From the NCBI RefSeq assembly GCF_013155125.1, contig NZ_CP053564.1, positions 6,827,501-6,891,500 on the forward strand: DNA of 64,000 nt. The letters run 5' to 3'. Source of the DNA: Pseudonocardia broussonetiae. Lineage in GTDB: Bacteria > Actinomycetota > Actinomycetes > Mycobacteriales > Pseudonocardiaceae. Below the pieces are notes generated by a model that saw only the letters and a list, made by a program, of their open reading frames with translations, did not search any database and was not told the origin of the DNA. Shown here in pieces: positions 49,131 to 57,483 of the stretch. Both the position numbers and the translations under genes were made by a program. Every line of letters starts with the position of its first letter. The first letter of the stretch is position 1.

Positions 49131-50759
49131 TCAGGACGCGACGCCCTCGGTGAGCCGTCGCCGGACGTCCTCCCGCAGCCGGAACTTCTGGATCTTGCCG
49201 CTGGCCGTCCGGGGCATCTCGGTGACGACCTCCAGCCGCTCGGGCAGCTTCTGGTTGGCGATGCGCCGCCCGCGCAGGAACGCCACCAGGTCGGCCAGCT
49301 CGACGGCGGCGTCGTCCTCGGGGACGACGTAGGCGCAGATCCGCTCCACGAGCACCGGGTCGGGCATTCCGACGACCGCGACCTCGCGCACCGCAGGATG
49401 CTCGAAGAGCAGGTCCTCGACCTCCTTCGCCGAGATGTTCTCCCCGCCCCGGATGATGATGTCCTTGCGGCGGCCGGTGATCTGCACGTAGCCCTCCGCA
49501 TCGAGCACGGCCAGGTCACCCGTGGCGAACCAGCCCTCCGCGTCGAAGGCCTCCTCGTCGAGCCCCGCGTCGAGGTACCCGACGAACAGCTCCGGCCCGC
49601 GGACGAACAGTTCGCCGGCGACACCGGGGGCGACCGGGCGCCCGTCGAGGCCGAGCACCTTCGCCTCGGCCGCCCCGATCCGCCTGCCGTCCGTGGTGGC
49701 GCGCTTCTCCACCGGGTCGGCGGCGTTGCCGGCGGACAGCGTGGGGAACTCGGTCGACCCGTAGGCGCGCGCGGCCATGCACCCCAGTTCCCTGGTGGCG
49801 TGCCGGATCAGCTCGGGGGGCACGTCCGCCCCGCCGCACGCGAACGTGGTGAAGGAGCCGAGGTCGAATCGGGGGCGATCCGGGTGGTGCAGGATGCCGT
49901 GCAGGAACGGGGTCGCGGCGACCGTGAAGCTGCACCGGTGCCGCTCCAGCAGCTCCAGCGCCCGCCCTGGCTCCCAGACGTCCTGCAGGACGACGTGCGT
50001 GCCGAGCATGAACGGCAACTGCAGCGCGTAGAGCACCCCGGTGATGTGTGCGACCGGTGACGGCATGAACACCACGTCGTGGCCGCCGAGGCCGAACAGC
50101 TCGATGATGCTGCGGTTCTCGTAGTCCAGGGTGTTGTGCGTGTGCAGTGCGCCCTTCGGGTCCGCCGTCGTCCCGGAGGTGTAGAGCAGCACCGTCACGT
50201 CGTTGGCGCCGCGCTCGGCGGCGGGTGGTCCGTCGCTCCCGGCGGCGAGCAGCTCCGCGAACGGGAGCGCGCCCGCCGGTGCCTGCCCGCCGACCACGAC
50301 GACGTCGCGCAGCGCGGGCAGCTCGTCGCGGAGCTGGACCAGCATCGCCGCGTGGTCGAACCCGCGGAACACGCTCGGCCCGATGACGATCTTCGCTCCC
50401 GACTGGCGCAGGATGAACTCCATCTCGCGGTGCCGGTAGATCGGGATGATCGGGTTGCTGACCGCGCCGATCCGGATCGCGCCGTGGTGCACGGCGAACG
50501 CCTCGACCCAGTTCGGCAGCTGCCAGGCCACGACGTCGCCGCGGTCGATGCCCCTGGCCCGCAGCGCGGACGCGGTCCGGTTCACCAGCGCGTCCAGCTC
50601 GGCGTAGCTGACGCTGCGATCGCGATCGACGACCGCCAGGCGCGCGCCGTCGGCGCGGGCGTGCGCGGCGAGGTGGGAGTCGGTGAGCGTGTCCCGCCAC
50701 AGCCCGCGGTCGGTGAAGTGCGCGACGAGCTCCGGGGGGAGCCGGGCCGGGGTGATCAT
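49131..50759 (-). CDS. Acyl-CoA synthetase (AMP-forming; AliA/FadD-like)
   Basis: The 542-residue adenylate-forming enzyme has motif A8-type VLLYTSGTTADPKGALHTH, acceptor YGSTEFPTLSAGN, GWFATGDLAVLDAEGYVQITGRRKDIIIRGGENIS and the catalytic Lys in PRTASGKIQKF. The overall pattern is closest to cyclohexanecarboxylate-CoA ligase-type (AliA) enzymes that activate cyclic or aromatic acids. It is last in the AcoR operon and overlaps the acyl-CoA dehydrogenase upstream by four bases. It probably feeds acyl-CoA to both dehydrogenase pairs. Confidence 0.9.
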   Translation of the reverse strand: MITPARLPPELVAHFTDRGLWRDTLTDSHLAAHARADGARLAVVDRDRSVSYAELDALVNRTASALRARGIDRGDVVAWQLPNWVEAFAVHHGAIRIGAVSNPIIPIYRHREMEFILRQSGAKIVIGPSVFRGFDHAAMLVQLRDELPALRDVVVVGGQAPAGALPFAELLAAGSDGPPAAERGANDVTVLLYTSGTTADPKGALHTHNTLDYENRSIIELFGLGGHDVVFMPSPVAHITGVLYALQLPFMLGTHVVLQDVWEPGRALELLERHRCSFTVAATPFLHGILHHPDRPRFDLGSFTTFACGGADVPPELIRHATRELGCMAARAYGSTEFPTLSAGNAADPVEKRATTDGRRIGAAEAKVLGLDGRPVAPGVAGELFVRGPELFVGYLDAGLDEEAFDAEGWFATGDLAVLDAEGYVQITGRRKDIIIRGGENISAKEVEDLLFEHPAVREVAVVGMPDPVLVERICAYVVPEDDAAVELADLVAFLRGRRIANQKLPERLEVVTEMPRTASGKIQKFRLREDVRRRLTEGVAS

Positions 50760-51832
50760 GCGGTCTCGACCCCCAGGCGCCGGGCGCCGATCAGGCCGGC
50801 GAGCTCACGCTCGTCGCCGTACCAGCTGCGCAGGGCCAGCGCCCGGCGCAGGTACCAGTGCAGGTCGTACTCGGTGGTGAACCCGATGCCGCCGTGCACC
50901 TGCAGCCCGTCCTCGCAGACCTGCCGCGCGCTCTGCGCGGCGCACGCCTTGACCGTGAGACCGGTGAGCTCGAGCGCCGCCGCATCCTGCCCGGCGGCAT
51001 CGGCCGTCGCCGCCTCGCACAGCGCGTCCAGGGACAGCGAGAGCTGCGCCATCGTGGCCAGGATGTGCTTGAGCGCCTGGAAGCTGCCGACCGGACGGCC
51101 GAACTGTTCGCGCTGTCCGGCGTAGGCGACGGAGTCGGCCAGCACCCGGCGGGCGATCCCGGCCAGCTCGCAGGCGGTGAGGATCCGGAGCCAGGCCCGG
51201 ACCCCGGCCAGCAGCTCGAACGCGGCCGGTCCGGTGGCCATGACCTCGCCGGCGGCCACCGGCCGCTCGGCCACGGCGACCCGCGCGTACCGGGCGCAGG
51301 GGTCGGCGCCGGCCCGCTCGTCGACCCGCAGCTCCGGATCCCCGGCGGGGAGCACCACGACCGCAGGCTCGCCGGGCCCGGCGTCGGCGGCCAGGACGAT
51401 CACGTCGGCCTGCGCCCCGAACCGGACCAGCTCGACCACGCCGGACAGGGTGCCCCCGCACAGCTGCAGGCCACCCACGTCGGCGGCCCAGTCGACGGTG
51501 ACCGCCGGGTCGGCGAGCGCGGGCAGCCGCGCGCCGGCCAGCGCCCCCGGCAGCAGCGCGGGCAGCACGAGCTGCTCGACCAGTGGCCCCGGTACCAGCC
51601 GTTCCCCGACCAGGCCGGCCAGACCTCCCAGCTCCGCCGGCGACACGCCCAGGCCGCCGTCGTCGGGGTCGGCGGTCAGCTCGGCCCAGCCCAGCGCGGC
51701 CAGCTCGGCGTGCAGGCCCTCGTCCCAACCGCCCGCGGCCAGGATCGCGCGGTGCCGCTCGGGAGGCAGCGCCCTGTCCAGGAACGCGGCGACCGACGAC
51801 ACCAGGTCGTCCCCGCCCTGCCGCTCAGCCAC
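50756..51832 (-). CDS. Acyl-CoA dehydrogenase, small-type subunit of a pair
   Basis: The 358-residue product from GTG 51832 has an Ala/Leu-rich, degenerate N-terminal half. Its well-kept C-terminal FAD domain carries SVAYAGQREQFGRPVGSFQALKHILATMA and VCEDGLQVHGGIGFTTEYDLHWYLRR. It lacks the usual substrate-site signatures in the middle domain. Together with the full-length enzyme at 51825 it resembles the alpha2beta2 acyl-CoA dehydrogenases known from actinomycete steroid side-chain degradation (FadE26/27, FadE28/29, ChsE1/E2). The eight-base overlap with the partner gene supports equal expression. Confidence 0.87.
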   Translation of the reverse strand: MAERQGGDDLVSSVAAFLDRALPPERHRAILAAGGWDEGLHAELAALGWAELTADPDDGGLGVSPAELGGLAGLVGERLVPGPLVEQLVLPALLPGALAGARLPALADPAVTVDWAADVGGLQLCGGTLSGVVELVRFGAQADVIVLAADAGPGEPAVVVLPAGDPELRVDERAGADPCARYARVAVAERPVAAGEVMATGPAAFELLAGVRAWLRILTACELAGIARRVLADSVAYAGQREQFGRPVGSFQALKHILATMAQLSLSLDALCEAATADAAGQDAAALELTGLTVKACAAQSARQVCEDGLQVHGGIGFTTEYDLHWYLRRALALRSWYGDERELAGLIGARRLGVETA

Positions 51833-52985
51833 GGGGCAGCCCCAGCAGTCGCTCGGCGACGATGTTGCGCTGGATCTGCGAGGTGCCGCCGTAGATGGAG
51901 GCGGCCCGTGAGTAGTAGTGGTCGTGCACCCAGCGGCCCGCGTCGAGACCGAGCGGGCGGGACTGCGGCACCACCCGGAACGGACCCAGCAGCTCGGCGA
52001 TCGCGCGGCAGACCACCTGCTCGGCGTCGTTGAGCACGAGCTTGTCCACCGAGTCGAGCGGGCCGGCGCCGGACTCGTCGAGCATCCGGGTCAGCGTGCG
52101 GCGGGTCTGCGCCTCCAGCACGCGCAATGCGACGTGCGCCCGCCCGATCTCCTCCAGCACGCGGGGATGGGAGCGCCGCGCCGGCGGCGCGGTCCGCAGC
52201 TGCGCGACGGCGTCGGCCAGCCCGGCCTCGAGCTCCACCCGGCGGCGCATCGTGTAGCTGCCGCGCTCCCGGCCGAGCGTGTCGAGCGCGATCCGCCAGC
52301 CGCCGTCGACCTCGCCGAGCACGTTCGCCCGCGGCACCCGGACGTGGTCGAGGAAGACCTCGTTGAACTCCGCGTCGCCGGTCATCTGGGTGATCGGCCG
52401 CACTGTGATGCCGGGCGAGGCCATGTCGACCAGCAGGTAGGAGATCCCCTCGTGCTTGCGCGCGGTCGGGTTCGTGCGGCACAGCAGAGCGCACCAGGCC
52501 GCCTCGTGCGCCCAGCTGGTCCACACCTTCGCACCCGTCACCACGAACTCGTCCCCATCGGGCTCGGCCCTGGTGCTGAGCGACGCCAGGTCCGAGCCCG
52601 CGCCCGGCTCGGAGAAGCCCTGGCACCAGATGTCCGCGCCGGAGAGCAGCCGTGGCAGGAACCGCTCGCGCTGCACGTCGGTGCCGAAGGCGTGGATCGA
52701 GGGGCCGACCACGTCGAGGCCGATCAGCCCGATCGGGGCCGGGGCGTGCGCGCGGACCAGCTCGTCGACGAAGGCGAACTGGTGCTGTGCGGTGAGCCCC
52801 TGCCCGCCGAACCGCCGCGGCCAGGCGATGCCCATGAAGCCCGCGTCGTAGAGGGTGCGCTGCCAGCGACGGTGCACCGCGAACCGCTCGTCGAGGCCCA
52901 GCGGGGTGCCGGGGACCTCCGCCTCGGCCAGCCAGGCTCTGGCCCTCTCCCGGAACGCCGCGACCTCCTCGACGGCCACCCTCAC
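51825..52985 (-). CDS. Acyl-CoA dehydrogenase, large-type subunit of a pair
   Basis: The 386-residue product has the family marks AWPRRFGGQGLTAQHQFAFVDE, WCQGFSEPGAGSDLASLSTRAE, VTGAKVWTSWAHEAAWCALLCRT and YYSRAASIYGGTSQIQRNIVAERLLGLPRG. In the last motif Gly stands where medium-chain enzymes have the catalytic Glu, so the base may lie elsewhere or on the partner. GTG 52985 overlaps the upstream enoyl-CoA hydratase stop by four bases. It forms the probable heterotetramer with the 50756 product. Confidence 0.89.
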   Translation of the reverse strand: MRVAVEEVAAFRERARAWLAEAEVPGTPLGLDERFAVHRRWQRTLYDAGFMGIAWPRRFGGQGLTAQHQFAFVDELVRAHAPAPIGLIGLDVVGPSIHAFGTDVQRERFLPRLLSGADIWCQGFSEPGAGSDLASLSTRAEPDGDEFVVTGAKVWTSWAHEAAWCALLCRTNPTARKHEGISYLLVDMASPGITVRPITQMTGDAEFNEVFLDHVRVPRANVLGEVDGGWRIALDTLGRERGSYTMRRRVELEAGLADAVAQLRTAPPARRSHPRVLEEIGRAHVALRVLEAQTRRTLTRMLDESGAGPLDSVDKLVLNDAEQVVCRAIAELLGPFRVVPQSRPLGLDAGRWVHDHYYSRAASIYGGTSQIQRNIVAERLLGLPRG

Positions 52986-53755
52986 GACCCCGTGTACTGC
53001 GGTGGGCGGCGCTCGAAGAAGGCGTTGACGGCCTCCTTCGCGTCGGCGTGGGCGGACAGCTCCCCGGTCAGGCCCTGCTCGTACTCGTAGCCGCCCTTGA
53101 GGTCGGCGTACTCGATGGCGTTGAGGCTCTGCTTGGCGTAGCGCAGCGCGATCGGGCTGTGCCGGGTCATCCGGGCGGCCAGCGCGTAGGCCTCGTCGAG
53201 CAGCCGCTCCCGCGGCACCACCGTGAGCACGCCTCCGTACCGCACGAACTCCTCGGCGGCCAGCGGCTCGCCGGTGAAGTGCAGCAGCCGCACCAGCGGC
53301 TGCGGGAGCAGCCGGGACAGGTGCTTGGCGCCGCCCATCACCCCGACGTTGATCTCGGGGGTGCCGAGCTTCGCACCCTCGGCGGCGACGATCAGGTCGC
53401 AGGACGCGGCGAGCGCGAGCCCGGTGCCGACCGCGACGCCGTGCACCGCGGCGATCACCGGCAGCGGTGCGTCGTAGATGGCCCAGAACGCCTCCCGGAC
53501 CAGCCGCATCCGGTCGGGGGCGTTGCCGGGGTCCATGGTCTGGAACTCCTCGAGGTCGTTGCCCCCGCAGAAGTGCCGGCCCTGCCCGGTCAGGACGAGG
53601 ACCCTGGCGGCGGGCAGGTGCACGTCGAGGTGCGCGAAGAACTCGCGGATCTCGGCGTACATCTGCTGGTTCACCGCGTTCACCGGAGGCCGGTCCAGCC
53701 AGACCGTCCCCACGTGCCCGTCGGCGGACCAGCGCAGGAACTCGAACTCACCCAT
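52982..53755 (-). CDS. Enoyl-CoA hydratase/isomerase family protein
   Basis: The 257-residue crotonase-fold protein starts MGEFEFLRWSADGHVGTVWLDRPPVNAVNQQ. It has the oxyanion-hole segments HFCGGNDLEEF and AAVHGVAVGTGLALAASCDLIVAAEGAKLGTPEINVGVMGGAKHLS. Hydratase-type acidic residues are not obvious (N-V-G-V-M-G-G), so isomerase, hydrolase or ring-opening activity is possible. It follows the NIPSNAP gene by nine bases and is coupled to the dehydrogenase pair. Confidence 0.88.
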   Translation of the reverse strand: MGEFEFLRWSADGHVGTVWLDRPPVNAVNQQMYAEIREFFAHLDVHLPAARVLVLTGQGRHFCGGNDLEEFQTMDPGNAPDRMRLVREAFWAIYDAPLPVIAAVHGVAVGTGLALAASCDLIVAAEGAKLGTPEINVGVMGGAKHLSRLLPQPLVRLLHFTGEPLAAEEFVRYGGVLTVVPRERLLDEAYALAARMTRHSPIALRYAKQSLNAIEYADLKGGYEYEQGLTGELSAHADAKEAVNAFFERRPPQYTGS

Positions 53756-53764
53756 CGCCCGCCC

Positions 53765-54091
53765 CTACCGGCCGTCGAACGGCGCGGTGTTGAGCAGCCT
53801 GCGGCGCACGGCGCTGTTGAGCGGGCCCTCCCGCTCGCTGTCGGCCTTGACCCGTTGCCACTCGGGATCGCCCATGAAGCCCGCCCAGCCGTCCTGCATC
53901 TGCTGGTAGGACTCCCAGCGCACGGCGTACACGACCTCACCGATGCTGTTCTCGCCGAACTCGGTGTGCGAGATGAACGCGATGTCGAAGCCGTGCTTCT
54001 CGAACAGCCCCAGCGTGTGGTCGGTGAACCGGGCGATCAGGGCCTGCAGCCTGCCCGGAACGACCGTGTACTCCCTCAGCTCGTACAGCAC
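53765..54091 (-). CDS. NIPSNAP-family protein
   Basis: The 108-residue product reads MLYELREYTVVPGRLQALIARFTDHTLGLFEKHGFDI and VYAVRWESYQQMQDGWAGFMGDPEWQRVKADSE, the standard NIPSNAP ferredoxin-like fold. Function is not known, but members often sit beside CoA-dependent catabolic genes. GTG at 54091. It lies 16 bp after the AcoR-type regulator gene in the same operon. Confidence 0.85.
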   Translation of the reverse strand: MLYELREYTVVPGRLQALIARFTDHTLGLFEKHGFDIAFISHTEFGENSIGEVVYAVRWESYQQMQDGWAGFMGDPEWQRVKADSEREGPLNSAVRRRLLNTAPFDGR

Positions 54092-54107
54092 GTGGCTCCC
54101 TCTGGTG

Positions 54108-55907
54108 TCAGCCGCTCAGACAACGGCCGTCGATGCCCAAGATCCTGATCTTGCGGTAGAGCGTGGAGCGAGCGATGCCGAGCAGCTCGGCCGCGGCCTG
54201 CTTGTTGCCGCCGCTGTCGTCGAGCGCGTTGAGCAGCGCCTCCCGCTCGACCCGCTGCAGCGACGTCAACCGGTGCTTGATCGGCGCGGCGCGGTACTCC
54301 GGTGGCAGGTGCTCGATCGCGATGTCCCGCCGGGCCGAACGCAGCAGCGCGCTGCTGAGCACCGCGCGCAGCTCCCGCACGTTGCCCGGCCACACCTGGC
54401 CCATGAAGTTCTGCAGCGTGGCCGGTTCCAGCCGGGGGGGCGGCGAGCGGTCCGCGAGATCGCGGACGAGCACCCGCGCGATGTCGGCGACGTCCTCGGC
54501 CCGCTGACGCAACGGCGGCAGCTGCAACCGCGCCGGGAAGCAGTCCCGCAACCGGGTCATCCCGTCGTCGCTGTCCGCCAGGCGAGCAGTGGCGATCACC
54601 CGCACCATCCGCCCGTCGACGCGCTCGACCAGGCCGACCGCGCGCGAGGCCAGCTCGACGGGCAGCTCGTCGATCTGGCGCAGCACCAGCGTCCCCTGGA
54701 CGGTCAGGCCCGCCCGCAGGCGTTCGAACCAGGCCCGTGGATCGTCCCGGCACTGCCCGGTCTCGAGAACCGTGACGGAGCCGGTCGCCCCGTCCCGCTC
54801 GTGCAGGTGGCGGGCCAGGAAGGCCTTGCCGGTGCCCGGTTCGCCGGAGATCAGGATCGGCCGCCGGGCCTGCGCCACGGCCGCGAGCTCGCGCCGGACC
54901 CGCTCGGCCGCGGCGCTGCGGCCGGGGACCGGGCTGTCGTCGCTCGGCCCGGCCGGGCGGTGCGGCCGCACGGTACGACCGGCGCAGCGCAGGGTGGCCG
55001 AGTGCGGCCGCATCTCGATCAGGATCCCGGCCACGACCTCCTCCTCCCGCACGGTCGTGCACCGCGCCTGCACGACGACGTCACCGGCCAGCCGCAGCTC
55101 GCCGCAGTACTCGTCGCGGGCAGCGAGCACCCGCGAGGCCCAGTCCCACAGGAACGGCTGGTCGGCCGGGCTGACGAGCGGCCCGGCGAGGGTGTTGCTG
55201 ATGAGCAGGTCGCGATTGAGGCAGACCACGGCTGCCGCGGAGCGGCGGGTGGTCTGCAGGAATCGGTCCAGCAGCAGCCGCTCCTGCCGTGTGGTGTCGT
55301 CGCCGAGGCGGGCCTCGATCCGCGCCGCGGCCTCCTCGACCAGGGGCAGCATCAACACGCTGCCGTCCTCGGTCCGGCACGCGAGGGCGAGGGCGCCCTT
55401 GATCACGCCGCTCACCGGGTGCCGCACCGGGACCGCGCGTGCACTGAACAGCCGCAGGTTCTCCCGGTAGTGCTCGCCGCCGGCCACCACGAACGGGCGC
55501 CGCTCCTCGACCGCGCACCCGACCGCGTTCGTGCCGATGGCCTCCTCCGCCAGCCGGGAACCGGGGACGATGAGCAGCCTGTCGCACCAGTCCCGAACGT
55601 CCTCCCGGCCGGCCCGGCGCACGACGACCCGCGCTTCGGCGTCGGCCAGGATGATCACCAACGGCTCCCCCTCGAGCCGCTGCGCCAACCGCTGGATCAC
55701 CGGCTCGGCCGCCCGCAGGAGCCGACTGGGACGATCGCTACCGGGCCCACGGGCAACGTCGACACCGTCGCGCTCGACCCCGTTGCGGGCCGACCGCTCC
55801 CAGGACAAGGCGATCTCGGGTCGGAGCCCGGTGGGCCGCTGAGCACCGACCAGGTCGGAGTGGAGCGGCTCGTGCAGATCCGGGCCGGGCTGGAGGGCAA
55901 GGTTCAC
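54108..55907 (-). CDS. AcoR-like regulator: GAF, AAA+-like and Fis-type HTH domains, lacking the GAFTGA motif
   Basis: The 599-residue product has an N-terminal S-W-E-R-S-x-x-x-G segment (LSWERSARNGVERDGV), a GAF domain (about 85-220, IIADAEARVV-like text and GTNAVGCAVEERRPF) and a reduced AAA+ domain. The AAA+ part has Walker A GEPGTGKA, Walker B VLRQIDELP, LRDCFPARLQLPPLRQR and VWPGNVREL, and is followed by a Fis-type HTH, GNKQAAAELLGIARSTLYRKI. The GAFTGA loop that touches sigma-54 is absent, as expected in actinomycetes, which lack sigma-54. GTG 55907 with AGGTGG upstream. First gene of the minus operon it probably regulates. Confidence 0.87.
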   Translation of the reverse strand: MNLALQPGPDLHEPLHSDLVGAQRPTGLRPEIALSWERSARNGVERDGVDVARGPGSDRPSRLLRAAEPVIQRLAQRLEGEPLVIILADAEARVVVRRAGREDVRDWCDRLLIVPGSRLAEEAIGTNAVGCAVEERRPFVVAGGEHYRENLRLFSARAVPVRHPVSGVIKGALALACRTEDGSVLMLPLVEEAAARIEARLGDDTTRQERLLLDRFLQTTRRSAAAVVCLNRDLLISNTLAGPLVSPADQPFLWDWASRVLAARDEYCGELRLAGDVVVQARCTTVREEEVVAGILIEMRPHSATLRCAGRTVRPHRPAGPSDDSPVPGRSAAAERVRRELAAVAQARRPILISGEPGTGKAFLARHLHERDGATGSVTVLETGQCRDDPRAWFERLRAGLTVQGTLVLRQIDELPVELASRAVGLVERVDGRMVRVIATARLADSDDGMTRLRDCFPARLQLPPLRQRAEDVADIARVLVRDLADRSPPPRLEPATLQNFMGQVWPGNVRELRAVLSSALLRSARRDIAIEHLPPEYRAAPIKHRLTSLQRVEREALLNALDDSGGNKQAAAELLGIARSTLYRKIRILGIDGRCLSG

Positions 55908-56349
55908 GTTCAGCCACCTCGCTGTGATGGAATCCGTCTCGGGCCGTGTCCTTCCGGGCGCCGTCCGCCCGCGCCCTGTCGCACTGCCGCCGCTCCGGCC
56001 CGGTCAGGAGCCGGAAACGGCCGTACTTCCCCGTTGCATGCTTGCATGTCTGCGGTTGATGAACAGCAATCTCTCAGGGTGTGACGAAGTCTGTCAAGAA
56101 GTGTTCCCGTTACCGGAACGCGCCGCCTCGGGGTGCTCCGTTCGCCGCCCGCGAGCCGCCCGAAACGCCGGCGAAGTCGACGTTCCCGCAGTTCAGAACC
56201 CTGGCCGAAATCCGCCTCCGGTCACCCCTTCCCACCCCGGCATCTCCCCGGCGAACCTTGACAGCAGTCCGAGCACCACTCATATGATGCGCATGATCAG
56301 CAGTTATACCTCTCGCCTGACCATCGGCTCTCGACATGAGGGGCTCCAG
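55908..56349. promoter_or_regulatory. Divergent promoter region with two TTGACA boxes and repeats
   Basis: 442 bp between the two CoA-catabolic operons. On the plus strand TTGACA at 56258-56263 is followed after about 19 bases by TATGAT at 56283-56288, 61 bases before the 56350 start. On the minus strand TTGACA occurs at 56092-56097. The inverted repeat GTTCC-N7-GGAAC (56103-56119) and the direct repeat TTGCATGCTTGCATG (56034-56048) lie close to the minus-strand promoter and may be binding sites for the AcoR-type or a GntR protein. Nothing gene-like is seen here. Confidence 0.55.
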
Positions 56350-57483
56350 ATGACGACACCGGAGGCGACGATCGCCGAGGTTCGCACGGACGTCCGACGG
56401 TTCCTGGCCGAGGAGCTGGCTGCGGCCTCCTTCCGACCGACGTGCGACTCCTGGATCCAGGGCCACTCGGTGGCGTTCAGCCGGAAGCTGGGTGACCGCG
56501 GCTGGCTCGGGATGACCTGGCCGCAGCGCTACGGGGGCGGGGGGCACTCGGCGCGCGAGCGGTTCACCGTGATCGAGGAGCTGCTCGCCGCGGGAGCGCC
56601 GGTCGCCGCGCACTGGATCGCCGACCGCCAGACCGGGCCGCTGCTGCTGCGCGCAGGCACCGAGCAGCAGAAGCGGACGTTCCTGCCGGCCATCGCGCGG
56701 GGCAGGCTGTTCATCGCCGCCGGTATGAGCGAGCCCGACAGCGGTTCGGACCTCGCATCGGTCCGGACCCGCGCCGTCCCCACCGCGACCGGCTGGCGCG
56801 TGAGCGGGCGCAAGGTGTGGACCAGCCACGCCCACCGGAGCCACTACCTGCTCGCGCTCGTCCGCACCGCGGCACCGGACGGCGACCGCCACGCCGGGCT
56901 CAGCCAGATGCTGATCAAGCTCGACTCCCCCGGTGTGGCGGTGCGGCCGATCGAGGTGATGACCGGCGAGTCGCATTTCACCGAGGTCACCCTCGACGAC
57001 GTCGACGTGCCGAACGGGATGGTCGTCGGCAGGGTCGGGGACGGGTGGCGTGGCGTGATGTCGGAGCTGGCGCATGAGCGCAGCGGCCCGGAGCGCTACC
57101 TCAGCACGTTTCCGCTGCTCGCCGAGCTGGTGTCCGGCGGGACGGTGGACGGCGAGACCGCGCTGGCCGACATCGGCTCGGCGACCGCCCGGCTCTGGGC
57201 CCTGCGCAGCCTGTCGCTGCGCGTGCAGGATCTCCTCGAGCGGGGCAGCCCGACCGACACCGCGGCCGCGCTGGTGAAGGACCTCGGCACCCGCCTGGAG
57301 GGCGACATCATCAACATCACCCGGCGGGCGTCCCAGCGCGGACCGGGCCGCGCCGACCATGGCGCGCTGCCCGGACTGTTGCGCGCGGCCCAGCTCGCCG
57401 CGCCGTCGTTCACGCTGCGCGGCGGGACGAACGAGATCCTCCGCGGACTGGTCGCGCGCGGACTGGGGGCCCGAGATGCCTGA
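56350..57483 (+). CDS. Acyl-CoA dehydrogenase, large-type subunit of a second pair
   Basis: The 377-residue product has MTWPQRYGGGGHSARERFTVIEELLAAGAPV, FIAAGMSEPDSGSDLASVRTRA, VSGRKVWTSHAHRSHYLLALVRT and the C-terminal FTLRGGTNEILRGLVARGLG. As in the enzyme at 51825, Gly replaces the classical catalytic Glu in the last motif. GAGGGG stands seven bases before the ATG. It overlaps the next gene by eight bases, the same arrangement as in the minus-strand pair. Confidence 0.89.
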   Translation: MTTPEATIAEVRTDVRRFLAEELAAASFRPTCDSWIQGHSVAFSRKLGDRGWLGMTWPQRYGGGGHSARERFTVIEELLAAGAPVAAHWIADRQTGPLLLRAGTEQQKRTFLPAIARGRLFIAAGMSEPDSGSDLASVRTRAVPTATGWRVSGRKVWTSHAHRSHYLLALVRTAAPDGDRHAGLSQMLIKLDSPGVAVRPIEVMTGESHFTEVTLDDVDVPNGMVVGRVGDGWRGVMSELAHERSGPERYLSTFPLLAELVSGGTVDGETALADIGSATARLWALRSLSLRVQDLLERGSPTDTAAALVKDLGTRLEGDIINITRRASQRGPGRADHGALPGLLRAAQLAAPSFTLRGGTNEILRGLVARGLGARDA

